A DNA stretch of 64,000 nucleotides from Epiperipatus broadwayi (taxonomy: Eukaryota > Onychophora > Udeonychophora > Euonychophora > Peripatidae): contig JAQFVV010000349.1 in NCBI GenBank assembly GCA_028023455.1, positions 219,501-283,500 on the forward strand, given 5' to 3'. The notes beneath the pieces were generated by a model. That model searched no databases. It worked only from the letters and a program-made list of their open reading frames with translations, and was not told where the DNA came from. Shown here piece after piece: positions 44,465-56,941 of this stretch (positions within the stretch are counted from its first letter, which is position 1; every line of letters starts with the position of its first letter). The translations under genes were made by a program, and so were the position numbers.

Positions 44465-47400
44465 AGTGATTTGATTGTTGTGAAAAAACAAATTATTTTG
44501 AAAATAAAAGGTATTGACTCTATTTTTAATTTGGCGTATATTATTTAATTTTAAACTTGGAAAAGTAGAAATGAAGTTATTCCATGTGTTTATACATTAT
44601 TTACCCCCTCCCCCCCATATATTAACCTTTAATGAATTTAAAATGTATATTTGGGCTAGAGATAATCTCTAGTTTAATAAATGATTAATGTCTTCATCTG
44701 AAGTGGTTATTGTCAAAAATGGAAATGCAGAAAATTTGACATTTGTAAATTAAAGTATAATTAATAATTTAATATTGATAAATACCGAACAAATAATGAA
44801 GTCTTGGGTTAACTTATAAGTGTTATTTCAACATGAAATGTGCATTTTAGGGGTCATTTGTTTGTTTGTTTATTTTTTTCAGGTATCTTTATTCACATGT
44901 TTCAAAAATGTGTGGTAGATATCTAAAGAAAAGTTGCCTCACAGAAAAAATATAAAAAGCTTTATCATCAAATCAAAAATAGATTCACCATCTAGAATTA
45001 TCCTTAAATGAAAATCCTTCTTTTGTATGTTCAATCAAAAATCTTTTCAACAAAACAAAAAATTATGGCATATAAAATTAACTTTTTATGAGATCTCAAA
45101 TATATTTATCTTTCCAAATTCAACAGTAAAACCATCTGGATTTACTTTTCCTAAATATTGATGAAATCCCATCAGTGGATTCAGGATACTGCTTTATAAA
45201 TAGAATTTAACAGCCATTGACCTAAGTAGATGTAATCAAACATAAACCACATAATTAATGACTATCAAATCTCTTGGCCAGAAGCAAAATTGAAAAACTT
45301 AATCAAGCTGTTAATTAACCAATCCAGTTTGGGTTAGAATTTCAATAAATTCCTTTACGAGATTTTGTCAATAATCAAACTGTCTTTAAAAAAAAATCCA
45401 TAAACTTGACTCTTTTAACATTTTATCATTATGACATTAAAATTAAAAATAATATTAACTGTTTTGTCAGCCTCGACACCATACTGAATTTTTAAAAAAC
45501 TGGCTTGAGACTCAATTTTCACAATAACTTCAGTTTTAATAATGTTAGAGCAAAAAGCTTTACATTGATAGAAACTAGAACAACTAAGGAAAACAATAAG
45601 GCTAAGATAAATAGTGATAACCATTTAAAAAATAAGGAAAAGAAAATTTCAATATCCAACATAATTATTACTTTAATGTTTGTTCATAATTTCTAATTTA
45701 TCATTAACTAAGTTTAAATTACATATTCAGTGATAATTTCTTTGTATTTCTCACAAAATTATCTTTCAAACCATATATAATACTTCTTATCTGAGATAAT
45801 CCATAGCTTCAGAATCTCCAAAAGTATTTGCATAAGAATTCTTTATTTTTATCTTGTACCCCAAAAGTTACCAAATCTCAAACGCATCTATAAGAAAAAG
45901 ATTCATCCTAATAAAAGATACAAAACAAATCATTTCAAGAAGATGGATATGCATTTGTCATCATAGCAATTGGCTTATTGTCTATTTAAAACTAGAAAAA
46001 GTAGGTTACTGGTAGTTTCATCTCTTCATTTTACATTTTTGTGTAAATCAGTGATGTTTATATTCTTTATGCACACCAATGATGCTATTTTGTTATATTT
46101 ATTGTCCCACAGAGATATAATTTATTTGCATATATCTCATTTTTTAGCTATAGACTTGAAAATAATGTGATGCAAGATGTGGCAAAATTACTGACTCCAC
46201 CACAAGAGTACCAAGGCATGTGCAAGAATCAGAATTTTATTCTTTGCCTACATACAATTTCATGTATATCTCCATACACACACCATTTGAAATCTTTCTT
46301 TGTTAGTTTTAAGTATTTATATTTTCACATGGTACTATGCCCAGTAAATTTTGTGATTGCTTTGTCAACTGCAAAATTTCTGTATATTTGATAATCAGTC
46401 CTAAAATGTACATTGTACTGCTCTATAATACCTTAATTTTATATATATAGATATTACTCGTTATAAAAATACAAACCTGCAATTTCAAACACAAAGTCAA
46501 TAATATAAATATAGTAATAAACATAGTATAAATTATTAAACTTTTTAATAATCATTATGTCTAGAAAATAAGATTGCCTAAACTTAGATAAGATACCCCA
46601 AATTACATAAACTACTTTTGTTGTATTTGAATACAAATGTTTAAATTTATTTACATATAATAAAGAGCATAAATGATATATAATATATATACTAAACAGA
46701 CATCAATACAAATGCAAACATACCATTTATCAAATAATTTTTAAAAATTTACTATTCAAATAATTAAAAAATAAAATGTTTTAATATTTACAACCCGGTA
46801 TTCTGATTACATTTTGAAGTTCTTGAAATGTGAATTATCGCTGTATTTTTAATGTTATAGTACACTTTTTGGTCATTTAAAAATTTCTGCCTTTATCTTT
46901 TCCATGAAAATGAGTAAACTGATGGAAAAATAAAAAACTTAAATGAATCTATAAAAATATTCATAAAAAAATCCTTTTTTTTTTTTCCGATTTTAATGTA
47001 ATGGATGCCATTAGAAAGAAAATTGAAAAATGCAATGAATGCTGGGATTTCTGCTGACCTCATGCATGTAGTTTTCATGTAATTTTAAAAAGAACACAAA
47101 ATTTCAATGAAGCACCGCTGCTGCGCTGCGTTGCAGCTCTATATATTTAATGTGTTTTAAGGGATCTCATGGTATCATGATTAATGCATTAGTGGCAATT
47201 TACTCAAATCTGGGTGAAACTTTTTTATCACTCATCTCTTAGATAAATAGTCATTTATTGATAGATAAATGATATTTAGTTATTTACTAAAATATAAAGT
47301 ATAAACCTAGTGAATGTAATGGTAGTTGAACTATATTTCAAATATATACTTATTTTCACTATCAATTCATTGATATCTGATTAATAAATCTGAGATCCTT

Positions 47401-47811
47401 TAGCTGACCAATATTGGATGGCAAGCTGAAGTGGCTGTGGTATGGCTTAGCCAGAGGGAAAATATCCAAATTAATTTGGATTGGTCAGATAAATGTTAAT
47501 ACAGTGACCATAAAAAAAGGTAAGATAATGTGTCCTTCAGTAATGATGAGAGAAGTAGTGTACTCTTATGGTCTCTGATCATATCTATGAATTATTATTA
47601 TCATTTAATATAATAGCTACATTATAATTCATTTTTAACTTTTTTGTATTTTGTCTTTCCATACTTTTTTATTTTAGACTTTGAATATAATTTTATATAA
47701 ATAAAATACCATATATACCTTACATAAACAATTTTCAATGCAATTTAATATAATAGAATTTATTTCTCCTTGCTTACAGTTTCAGTGTAGTATAGGATAC
47801 CAAGTTGAAAG
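44465..47811. other. Long stretch without recognised genes
   Basis: A+T-rich. Open frames of 60-74 codons near 45.5, 46.0 and 46.2 kb have no recognisable domain. The stretch 44.9-46.4 kb has a slightly coding-like texture with many stops, possibly an old element, but I could not assign it. Presumably intronic if the ACE-like gene continues. Confidence 0.4.
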
Positions 47812-47891
47812 AAATTATAATATAAACCAGGCAAAACTCTCCATACAGTAGTAGTGATCATGTGATGTTTAGTGGTTTAAATTATAATATA
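47812..47891 (+). mobile_element. Miniature fold-back derivative (54 bp), 13-bp duplication
   Basis: 47,825-47,878 contains only AACCAGGCAAAACTCTCC..CAGTAG joined to TAGTGATCATGTGATG and TTTAGTGGTTT. AAATTATAATATA is perfectly duplicated on both sides (47,812-47,824 and 47,879-47,891). This defines both ends of the family precisely. Confidence 0.85.
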
Positions 47892-48430
47892 ATTATATGC
47901 ATGCTTGCCAAACATAGAGGATCACACCTGTAATTGTGTATATTTAATCTTTCACAGTTTGAAACAAAGCAAATGAAATCAAATTAATATAAATTTTAAT
48001 TTTTGATTAATATAACTAATGAAGAATTTTCCTGAAACTGCTCTGTGAGCTTTGTATTGTCACAATTCAGAATTGGCTATTATATTTCAGTTAAATAATG
48101 AGATAATAAATGATGATTAAATTTTCTCATTTATAAGCAATAATGTTATAATATTTTAATTGCAAAATTAGTCATTTATAAATGATGCTAATGAATATTA
48201 GAATATATGTATAAAAGAAGGTATAGCCACTTTCACAATATACATCAAAGTAAAATATTTGAGAAATTAATTTCTGTTCTATTTCTCTAAATGTTACTTC
48301 TTTATTATAAAGATTTAATGTATTTCATAGGTTCCAGCAGCCTTTTAAATACACTATCTTTTATTGAGAAATTTTAATAAAATTTATTTGTTTCTACTCT
48401 TTCTTACCCTGAATAAAATGTGGTTAATGC
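47892..48430. other. No recognised feature
   Basis: A+T-rich spacer. Confidence 0.45.
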
Positions 48431-48696
48431 AACTTAATTTAAACAGGCAAAACTCACTTTATGTATTGCCACACACTGCATGCTGACAAAGACAACAAGC
48501 CAAAAACTAGTCTGGGGATATTGGATGAGTATGCATTAGATTGGGATTTTATGCACAAGCCTTCTGACATCCATTGATTACTCTAGCTTGCATTGAGTGG
48601 CAATATGTATAGTGAGTTTTGCATGTTTTAATGACAGTTATAGGCAAGCATAGGAAGTGGTGATCATGTGATGTTTATTGGCTTGGAACTTAATTT
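48431..48696 (+). mobile_element. Hammerhead fold-back element, 10-bp duplication
   Basis: AACTTAATTT flanks 48,441-48,686. The left arm is mostly deleted (CACACTGCATGCTGACAAAG junction). The ribozyme core is mutated (CTGACAA, AAAAAC) though ACTAGTCTGGGG remains. The tail ends GTGATGTTTATTGGCTTGG. Confidence 0.82.
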
Positions 48697-49285
48697 CTAA
48701 GTTTTAATAGTTAAGAGCTCTTATATAAAATAAATTTCTGTTACCTATTAAGTATCTATCAAAAAAAAAATCCTATTAAAAATCATAAAATATTCTTAAT
48801 ATAAGCAACTTTAGGTAAATAAAGAATTTATGAGGGCAATATAATGTTAGATCTATCTGTCTGACAGAACTGTATAATATTTAATATAGAGTGAAAGAAA
48901 AAACTAATCGATAAAAATAAAATGTCTGCATTTGTTATTTAAAAATAATTCATTTATCAAACAGTTCCAATTATTTAATAAAAAATATATACAGATGACA
49001 AAATATAAATAGTATCTGAAAATGAATAAGAAATATCTGCATTTATGCTCGAATTTACAATTATTCATAAAATGAAAATAATATATTTTGCAATAAAAAA
49101 TTCGTATTAAATAAAAGAAAATAAAAGGCAGTCTGAATCCAAGGTAAGGTAATACTTAATATATACTAACTGTAAATTCAATAATAAACACAAACATTTA
49201 TATGATTTTTATTTCTATATATATTTAATTTGTTATCAATGAATTCTTTTATTACAGAATATATTATTTTCCACGTTTTATTTTA
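48697..49285. other. Spacer; possible TIR of an older element
   Basis: GATAAAAATAAAATGTCTGC and TTTGTTAT at 48,910-48,937 recur inverted at 55,542-55,570 with about two mismatches. They may be the ends of an older element in which the LINE inserted. No coding sequence. Confidence 0.4.
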
Positions 49286-49495
49286 TTTTATACTCTTGTA
49301 GTTTCAATAATAATTTATTATTTCTAATGTATACAGTGATGTGTAATCATACAATTGGGGTTTACATTGTTGTTCTAACTATCTTGTTATTTCCGTTTGG
49401 GTTCTGATGAGTCTATGTTGCCCAATATGGTGTGAACATTAGATCTTTCACATATTTGTTATCTGATTGTTAGCCCCCCCCCCTTTGCCTTGTTG

Positions 49496-52400
49496 TTAGT
49501 TTGGCATATTGTATAATGTCCAAGTGTCTTCAAATGTTTTCGACGATGCCAGGAGTTGGTCTCTCTTCTGGATTTTAATCATTGTTTTGGAAAAAACCTG
49601 TTTTATATTAGGTTGTGGGTGTTCCATGATTAGTTTACAACGTGTAACCCATATGGCATAGTTCAAAAACACCGAGAGACGTATTATTGGATAGGTTTTA
49701 GTATTGATACTATCTTTCAGAGATGAAATCAGTTGGAAATCTATCTTGGTGTTGGAGAGTATGATTTCTCGGATCACTCTGAATCCCATACATTGTGAGA
49801 AAAGGTGTTCCAATGTCTCATCGCCGTTCATGCAAATGCTGCAAGTAGGGTCTATGTTGTGACCACGTTTGTAAAAGAGGAAGTGATTAGTAGGTAGTCC
49901 ATTAATGTTGTATTTAATGAGGAAGTCTAAGTATTTGGCCTCTAGACTCCATCTTTTAAAGTTGGATACCAGTTTCTGATTATTGTAATAAAATGTGTTG
50001 ATTATAGGATGTAAGATTGGATGGAGGATTGTGTATGCTTGCCATAATGATATTTTAGAATTGAATGTGGAGTCATTTATTGGGCAGTGCTGTTTGATAA
50101 AGCTTGTGTTTCTAGTGATCCATGTTTGTCTGTCTGGTGGGGGTCGGTCAGTGGGTGTTACCTTTTGAAGGAAAGTTTTTTGGAGAATTGTGTTAAAACC
50201 ATATGATGCTACCAAGTTGTGTATGACATTGTGGGTTTTTTGGTAAATCAATGCCTGAATGGAGTGGAGAGCAAGACCATTTAGCTTCCTTGGTCGCTGA
50301 GTGCCTTTGAGGCTGATCGCGACCGTTTTACCTTTCCAGAAAAGCCTTGAGCACAAGCCATTTATTTTATTTATGAAGCTTTTGTTGCATTTGATAAATG
50401 GAAGAAAGTATGCTATTTTTGGCATCACATTCATGTTAATTAGTGCTACCTTGCCAGGGAGGGAAAGGTAGACTTGTGACAAGGAAGTGATGAATTTGTT
50501 TGTTGTTTCTAGGATGTTATCCTGAATCTCTTTGGTCATTGCTGTGGTAGATTTGAATATGGGAAACCCAAGATATCTCTGTGGCTTGGCAGAGAAGAGG
50601 GTGTTAATTTTCTTTCCTGAAACAATTTGCCAGGAGGCAGACTTGCTGGGGTTGAATTGCAGCCTGTATTTCTCAGAATAGCGGCTTAATATTGTTTGTA
50701 GCAAAGGAATATGTTTTCTTGATGGTAGGATGATCATTACATCATCCATGTAGGCAAACGTGTTGAATTCTCTGCTTAAATTGGGTATAAAAAGACCTGG
50801 TAGATTTTTTTCCAAATCCATCAGGAGAGGATTTATATATGCGATGAAGCATAGGGCACTGAGAGGGGAACCCTGAGGGAGAGCTTGTGTCGGTTTAAAT
50901 CCGGAGGTGATATTACCATCCATAGTGATAAAAATTTCCCTGTTGTATAGTAAGTTGCTTATGATCTGGACAGCAGCTGCAGGAACATCATACTCGGCCA
51001 AAATATTTAAGAGTATGTCTATATGTACCGAGTCAAAGGCTGTAGCAATGTCCAGTTGAATAGCTATCGGCCCTGACTTCCGGTGGATTCTGACATAGTC
51101 AATGATGGAGATTATGTTGCCCATTGCATGTGCAGTAGAGGATCCCTTTTTGGCATATTGGTTGTTAGATATGTGCTTTAAGACATTTGGTTGGATGAGG
51201 TCTTTGATCACAGACTCTACAATTTTAATTAACAGGGGTGTCATGGAAATAGGTCTGATGTTTGAGAGATCCATAACCTGATTTTTTTTTTAATAAATGG
51301 AACTAGCGCCACTGGGTAAAGGTTAGGTATCACTCTATTACCAGTTGCTAGGTAATCCACCATCTTCTTCATTATGGGAATTGCAAATTGATTGAGGTGT
51401 AGGATTAGGAATCTGGGAATCCCATGTAATCCAGGATGTACACCATCTGGAAGGGAAGATATTTTCTGTTGGAGTAGGTTTTCTGTGATCCCATGTGGTG
51501 CCTGTGGATCAACTTCAGACCAGGGTTGTGTGCCATTGAAGGTTGCGGTTTGCATTCTTTGCCGGAAGTGTTCTTTTATTGTGTTCATCATAGGTGTTCC
51601 CAGTAAGGTTTTCCCATCTGCAATGATGGAGGTGGGAGTGGTTTTGTTATTTTTCCCTCCAAGTGCCCATCTCAAGTAGCCTTTTGTCCAGTGATGTTGT
51701 TGTGATAAATAACATTTGGCTCTCCTAATGGATAGGTATTCCGCCAGGGATTTTTGTCTTGATCGGTATAGGTTTTTAAGACTATATATATCTTGTGTTT
51801 TGATAGGTTGACTTTGGAGCATCTGAAGCTGATTCTCTATTTGTAGAAGATCTCTGAAGAGGCCATTAGGGCCTTTGACTTTCATGGTGTGGTGTTTTAA
51901 TATTGTCTGTAGGATGCCTATAAATGAAAACCAGGCTTCTTCAGCTGGTCTTGAAAGGATGTTGATTTTGTGAAAATATATATAAGATTCGGACACTATG
52001 GCCTCTGTCATGTTTGATTTTGTTACCATCCGCATGGTTTTGTGAAGAGCCTCTGGGGTTGGGAGGCCAGCCATGGTTTCAAGAGTAACTACAAGGGCCA
52101 TATGGTCCGAAAACGACACCGGTAAAAGTTTTGCATTTAGATGAAAATGTAAATCTGGTGAATAATATAATAGGTCTATTAGGGTTTGGTGGGATTTGGT
52201 GTAAAAGGAGTAGGATCCAGGAGGAAGGAATCCTTCCCCACACATCAAGTTTCTATTTATCAGTGGAAGAAATTTTAGGTTAAAGCGACCATATGTGGTG
52301 TTAAAATCTCCCAATATAAGTAAAGAGCCTGATTTGTTGCTAAGGATAGCATTTAAAATCTGAATTATTTTGTGATAGATAGTAGGATTGTTTGAAGTGT

Positions 52401-52731
52401 ATATATAAGCTAGATTTATGCTGTAGCCCCAATAGTCTATTTCTAATAAGATTAAGTTGTTATCCAAATAGAGAATACAGAATTTGTTTGGAGGAAATTT
52501 TTTGTTAATTAATACTCCAACCCCTCCAGCTGCTGAGTGTCCAACTGAAAATTTAGTGAAGCCCATAGTGGCAATTAATGTTTCTATTTTAGTGTCAGTG
52601 TTATTATGGAATTTGGTTTCCCCCATTAGAAGGATGTGGGGAGAGTTAATGCTTATCCAATTTCTAATTGCGTGAGCACGGGCCAATGAGTTGAGGCCAC
52701 GGACATTAATCCCTGCAATTTTATAGTTCAT
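49496..52731 (-). pseudogene. LINE ORF2: endonuclease and reverse transcriptase
   Basis: The start is ATG at 52,731, overlapping the ORF1 stop. The AP-type endonuclease has N9 (GINVRG), E38 (GETKF), D142/N144 (GDFN) and S-D-H 208-210. The frame shifts in a run of about ten A residues near 51,283-51,292. The following frame (51,274-49,496) carries the fingers motif NIRPISMTPL, LDIATAFD, ALPQGSPLSALCF and the catalytic YMDD. A C-terminal CSICMNGDETLEHLFSQC zinc-like motif follows. The first catalytic Asp lies in LDIATAFD, the others in YMDD. The enzyme would nick DNA and reverse-transcribe the element RNA in place. The single homopolymer shift may be real or a sequencing artefact. Confidence 0.88.
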
Positions 52732-55376
52732 AATATAGTGTCCCTGCCCCTCCAGCCGGCCCCTGGTCTCGGGGAGAATTTGGAAGTAAATGACTATAAT
52801 TGGTTTCTTGATCTGATGCTTCTTCCAATGAGAGTTGATGTAGATTTGATTCCATGAGTACTGGAAGGTCCTCATTTTCCATAGAATCTGGTAATTCCAA
52901 ATAGGGATCATCTTCCATTGGTGCTGAATCTGTATCAGAGTGCTCAGAGGTTTTCCTTTTCTTTTTTTCCCATGACACTTTGTGTTTACTTTGTGATTCT
53001 TGTGAATCTGGTTTTAATGTAGGTAGTTGTGTTATAAACCCAGAATTTATATCGTCATCTGAGCTTGATTTATCCGGAACATCTGATTTCCGTTTATTAA
53101 TATTTGGTATAGCTTGTCGTGTTAGCTCTACTTCTTGTGAAAGATCCTGATTCCAATGTCCAGATAAACCATCCTTTTCCCCCAGGTTTGGAGTTTTGGT
53201 GTGTGCTGGATTGAATTTTTTCCTTGGTTTATTGGTTTTGCTACTTTCTTTTTGAGGATGTGGAGTTATTGTATTTTGTTTACTTTGTGACTTTCTAGGT
53301 GATTGGGTGTTATTTTTGTCTATTTTGATTCTGGTGTCTGTTTCTTCTATTGGAAGTGATTTCAAGTCTGAAGGATTGTCAAGCATTGATTCATAGCCCT
53401 TTTTTTCCAATGTTGTACTGTTTATTGACTGAATATTATCTGTGTATTGATTTGAAATGAGATGTCTATTTTGATTCTGGTGTCTGTTTCTTCTATTGGA
53501 AGTGATTTCAAGTCTGAAGGATTGTCAAGCATTGATTCATAGCCCTTTTTTTCCAATGTTGTACTGTTTATTGACTGAATATTATCTGTGTATTGATTTG
53601 AAATGAGATGAGGTGTACTTGATGTAGTTGTTTGTTTATCATTTCTATTTTTGGTTGTATTGTTGTGGAATTCCATTTCAGTTTGTTGGGAAAGATTTTC
53701 ATCTTGATCTTCATCTCTAGATATTATGTGGTCTGGTGTTACATCTGTGGGAGTTATGTCTATAGATTCGGTATAGTTTGATGTTGAAGCCCTGTGTTTA
53801 TCAGTGTGGTTTTCAATATTATTGTCTGTTTTAGGTGACTGTTTGGTGTCTGTAGTTGTTGTTGTTTCTATATTCTTTCCATTGCAGCGGTGGAACTTGC
53901 CTTTCTTTTGATTGCAGGTAGTGCAGATACGTGCCAAACAGTCTTTTATAAAGTGTGTCCTTTGTAAACAGTGAAAGCACTGAGGCCGCACCCCCTGAAT
54001 GTTAAGACCATTGGTGAACCTCTTGCATTAACTACAGTAGGGATGTCAGTGGGAGAAACATTTTTTTTCATGGCTAGTGAGAAGATTGCTGCGTTTGATA
54101 TTATGTTTCCATTCAAGATGGGGTCTGGAAGGAATTTAAATTTTGATACAGTGCCGTAGGGATTGAGGATATTTTGGAGCTCTTGTTCAGTGAATCTTGT
54201 TAGGCAGTTTTTGATTTTCCCTTGTAGTATCATAGGTCTGTTCATTTCTACAGTGCAAAGTATTTTATTTCCTAGTATTTTAATATTGTTTTTAAATTGG
54301 AGCCTGTCTGCCCAGGTCTTAAATTCTATTGCCACATATCTGTCATTAGGATGTGTTAGTATTTGATAAATCCCCAACTCTGAATCATGTTGTTTAATTA
54401 CGGAATATAAATGCTCCATGGGGAATTTGTATAATGATAAGTTTTCATTCGTTACTGCTAGGATTAGAGTTTTGTCATTGTAATAATTTTGGAAAGATTT
54501 ATAGAGCATGTTTGGAATAGTTTTGTTGAAATTAAAGTTTATGTTTTGATGCATTTCATCGGTAATATTATTATAATTTAATATCTTAATTGATTGGGGG
54601 TGTTGATTGTCTTCTGTTGTGATTTCTCTTTCATATTCCGATATGCCTATAAGCATTTCATTAATATTGCTGACCGAGTTAGTCTCCGCGGTTTTAACGT
54701 CTTTGTTGATACTTAAAGCGTTAGCGTAGGATATAGATTTTTTTGGGAGGGTTTGTATTTGTGAGTCTGTTTTGAAATGTGCGAACGATGTAGATATTAA
54801 AGGTTCATCTAGTTTGAAATTTTCATTTGTTTGTGAATGGGTTTTGTTGATTTTTTTTTTATCTGTTATTTCGTTTTTTTCTCCCGAAATACTGTTGACA
54901 GTCTCTGGTGATACAGCAGCGAATTTGGTGACCTCTGGTGATTTAAAAAAAAATTTTTTCCTTTCTTCAGATAGATTTTGCTGATATTTTATTTTTTGTT
55001 CCAAATTATTCTGAGTGTGTTTCGCGGTTGTGGATAAATTGTGTTTATTTACTTCTCCTAAAGGAGTTTGGGAAATACGGTGAGTGTTGTTACTGTTTTC
55101 GTATGTATTATTAATATTGGCTGTTATTTCGCCCGATGGGAAACCAACGCTATTGCATATAACTGACGAAGTTTGTATAATTTCTTGCATTTTAATGTTG
55201 TCAGTAATTATTTGGTGCTTAGCATTGCTAATGGGAAGGTTTTTGATCTCAGATGGAGCCTGAGATTTGTTATTATAGCTATGAAGATTTCGGCTATCGT
55301 TTCTGTTGAACGACTGAGTGTGACAATTTAAGCTTGAATTGCTATGTATATTATCTATATCATTATCACATTCCAT
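52721..55376 (-). pseudogene. LINE ORF1: RRM-like and CCHC nucleic-acid-binding protein
   Basis: ATG at 55,376. A long polar N-terminal region is rich in N, T and S. Then an RRM-like fold follows (HLYSVIKQHDSELGIYQI, RYVAIEFKTWADRLQFKNN). A second fold leads into zinc knuckles CFHCLQRTHFIKDC and CTTCNQKKGKFHRC (53,991 on). A charged tail ends in EL just before ORF2. The frame shifts in a run of five G residues near 53,984. A 146-bp tandem duplication (53,318-53,609) shifts it again. ORF1 proteins coat the element RNA. Confidence 0.82.
53318..53609. repeat. Exact 146-bp tandem duplication within LINE ORF1
   Basis: 53,318-53,463 and 53,464-53,609 are identical as read. Because 146 is not a multiple of three, the reading frame is lost across it. 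Both copies encode the same peptide start (EKKGYESMLDNPSDLKSLP). Confidence 0.93.
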
Positions 55377-55528
55377 TTTTAAATATATAAAACTTCTCTT
55401 ACCTTGTATTTAGGGGTTTGGAATGGGGTTTGATAACCCCTTTCCTGCTGATTTCAATTTTGATGCGAGCTATCGTTCACGTTGTTTGCTGTTTAAGAAC
55501 CAGAAATGAAGTTTTTTATACTCTTGTA

Positions 55529-56162
55529 ACCCATTAATTTGATAATAAATGCAGACATTTTATTTTTTATTCATTTTTTTTTTTCATTCCGTGATAAGTA
55601 CTATGTGAATTAATGAAGCTGGCCCACTGTATAAAATTATTATTCTAGACTAGTAATTTCCAATACTGTATATATATATTTATCCCAAAGGTTCAAACCA
55701 AAACATTTAGGAGCAAATAAAAAAATATTTGAATAGTTGTGAGAAAATAATATATTACAAAAATTCAAGACAAGATACAAGTCAAAAGGTACTATTAATT
55801 TCTTTTCGAAATTGAGGTACAGGTATTTAATTGTACTCAGGACTTTAATTAAAGATAAAACCTATCATAAACAAATTATTTTAATGTACAACTTTAATAT
55901 CTTTTGACTAGTATATGCTTTTTAAACAAATAAACAATGTAAAGTGACCTTTCTATAAAGAAATGCATGTTGTGATAGCAATTTGCATTTTTTCTAAGAT
56001 CTTGTGCAGTGGAATTAATATTATTAATTTTTAAAAACTTAACAATTGTAAAATTAATTGATCTTCTCAGAATAGGCTTTCTTCATTACTATTTAATCTC
56101 AAAGAGAATCTCATTCAATTGATTCATTATTTTAATGAATGGTGGGGAGTTCTTTCTTCAAC
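55529..56162. other. No recognised feature
   Basis: A+T-rich flank of the LINE; includes the possible TIR at 55,542-55,570. Confidence 0.45.
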
Positions 56163-56603
56163 AATGTATTGTCAAACATCAAAGATCACATGATCACTAC
56201 TCTTTATGCTTACACGAGCTGTTTTTCGCAGAGACAAAACTCTCCATATAGTAGCACCACTCAGAACCAGAGACAGCAAAAAGTATGGATGCTGAACTGA
56301 GTTCATATCTATTCAACTATTCAAGCTAATTAACTTAGCTTGAAAATATTATTGTGTTTTCATTTTGGACTCAAAGCTTTATAGTTAGCTAAAAAAGTAA
56401 AAGGCGGCTGTTGGAGGGTTACATCTAGGTGCAGTGCTCTCAGATCCAAGGCTTCTCACTGATGAAAGCCACAAGCTAGAAACTAGTCTGGGGATGTTGG
56501 ATGAGTAAGCATTTGATAGGGATTTTAGGCACAAACCTTCCTGCATCCATTGGTTATGAGTGGTACTAATGTATGGAGAGTTTTGTCTCTGTGAATGTAT
56601 TGT
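56163..56603. mobile_element. Hammerhead fold-back element with the best-preserved ribozyme
   Basis: AATGTATTGT flanks 56,173-56,593. The element starts with the antisense tail (ATCACATGATCACTACTC), lacks most of the antisense arm, and keeps the spacer and one sense ribozyme arm ending GGAGAGTTTTGTCTCTGTG. Confidence 0.82.
56444..56502 (+). ncRNA. Type I hammerhead ribozyme, complete core
   Basis: CTGATGA (56,459-56,465); stem II AGC/GCT around CACAA; GAAA (56,479-56,482); stem III A-U and C-G with only TA between; GTC with predicted cleavage after C56,488. Stem I: TTCTCA (56,453-56,458) pairs with TGGGGA (56,489-56,494), and ATCCAA (56,444-56,449) with TTGGAT (56,497-56,502) across a GGC/TG internal loop. 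Relative to the GGC/GCC form in other copies, stem II shows a compensatory G-C to A-U change. Stem III is too short as a monomer, but ACTAGT is self-complementary, so two copies can complete it. An A-A mismatch sits at the base of stem II. Confidence 0.78.
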
Positions 56604-56941
56604 AAACATACTATTACAGTTCACATGCTTTACAATATATACCTTACAGGTTCAACTTTTACTCATTTCTACATTATGAATATTCAAGTCCTATTGCATA
56701 AGTTTTTTGGTGTATGTACATATAAAAGTAGCCATCTCATTCAATCCTGTGAGCAGTGATTGCTTTATGAAATGTTTTGAATTTTTTTTTAATGCTTCTT
56801 ATTGTTATTTTAAGTTTTAAATTAATTATTCCATTGATTTTTAATCCTATTATTAAATTATTTATTTACAATTATAATATATAAAAATAGAAGTAAATTT
56901 ATGAAAGTGATTGCTTAACAACACACAAGCCACAAGAGGGC
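56604..56941. other. No recognised feature
   Basis: A+T-rich spacer. Confidence 0.45.

Larger units (their letters stand above)
49286..55528 (-). mobile_element. Two-ORF non-LTR retrotransposon, apparently full-length
   Basis: TTTTATACTCTTGTA is duplicated at 49,286-49,300 and 55,514-55,528, bracketing 49,301-55,513. On the minus strand it has a short 5' untranslated region (about 137 bp), ORF1 (RRM-like plus CCHC) and ORF2 (endonuclease plus reverse transcriptase). A 3' untranslated region of about 195 bp follows. ORF1 and ORF2 overlap at ATGAACTATAA. Three lesions break the ORFs: a one-base shift in a G run, a 146-bp tandem duplication, and a one-base shift in an A run. The clade is uncertain (no RNase H seen; a Tx1-like or Jockey-group element is possible). 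Confidence 0.9.

Noticed and set aside
45970-46391. Adjacent hydrophobic reading frames near 46 kb
   Set aside because: Hydrophobic composition follows from T-richness; no membrane-protein family recognised and stops surround them.
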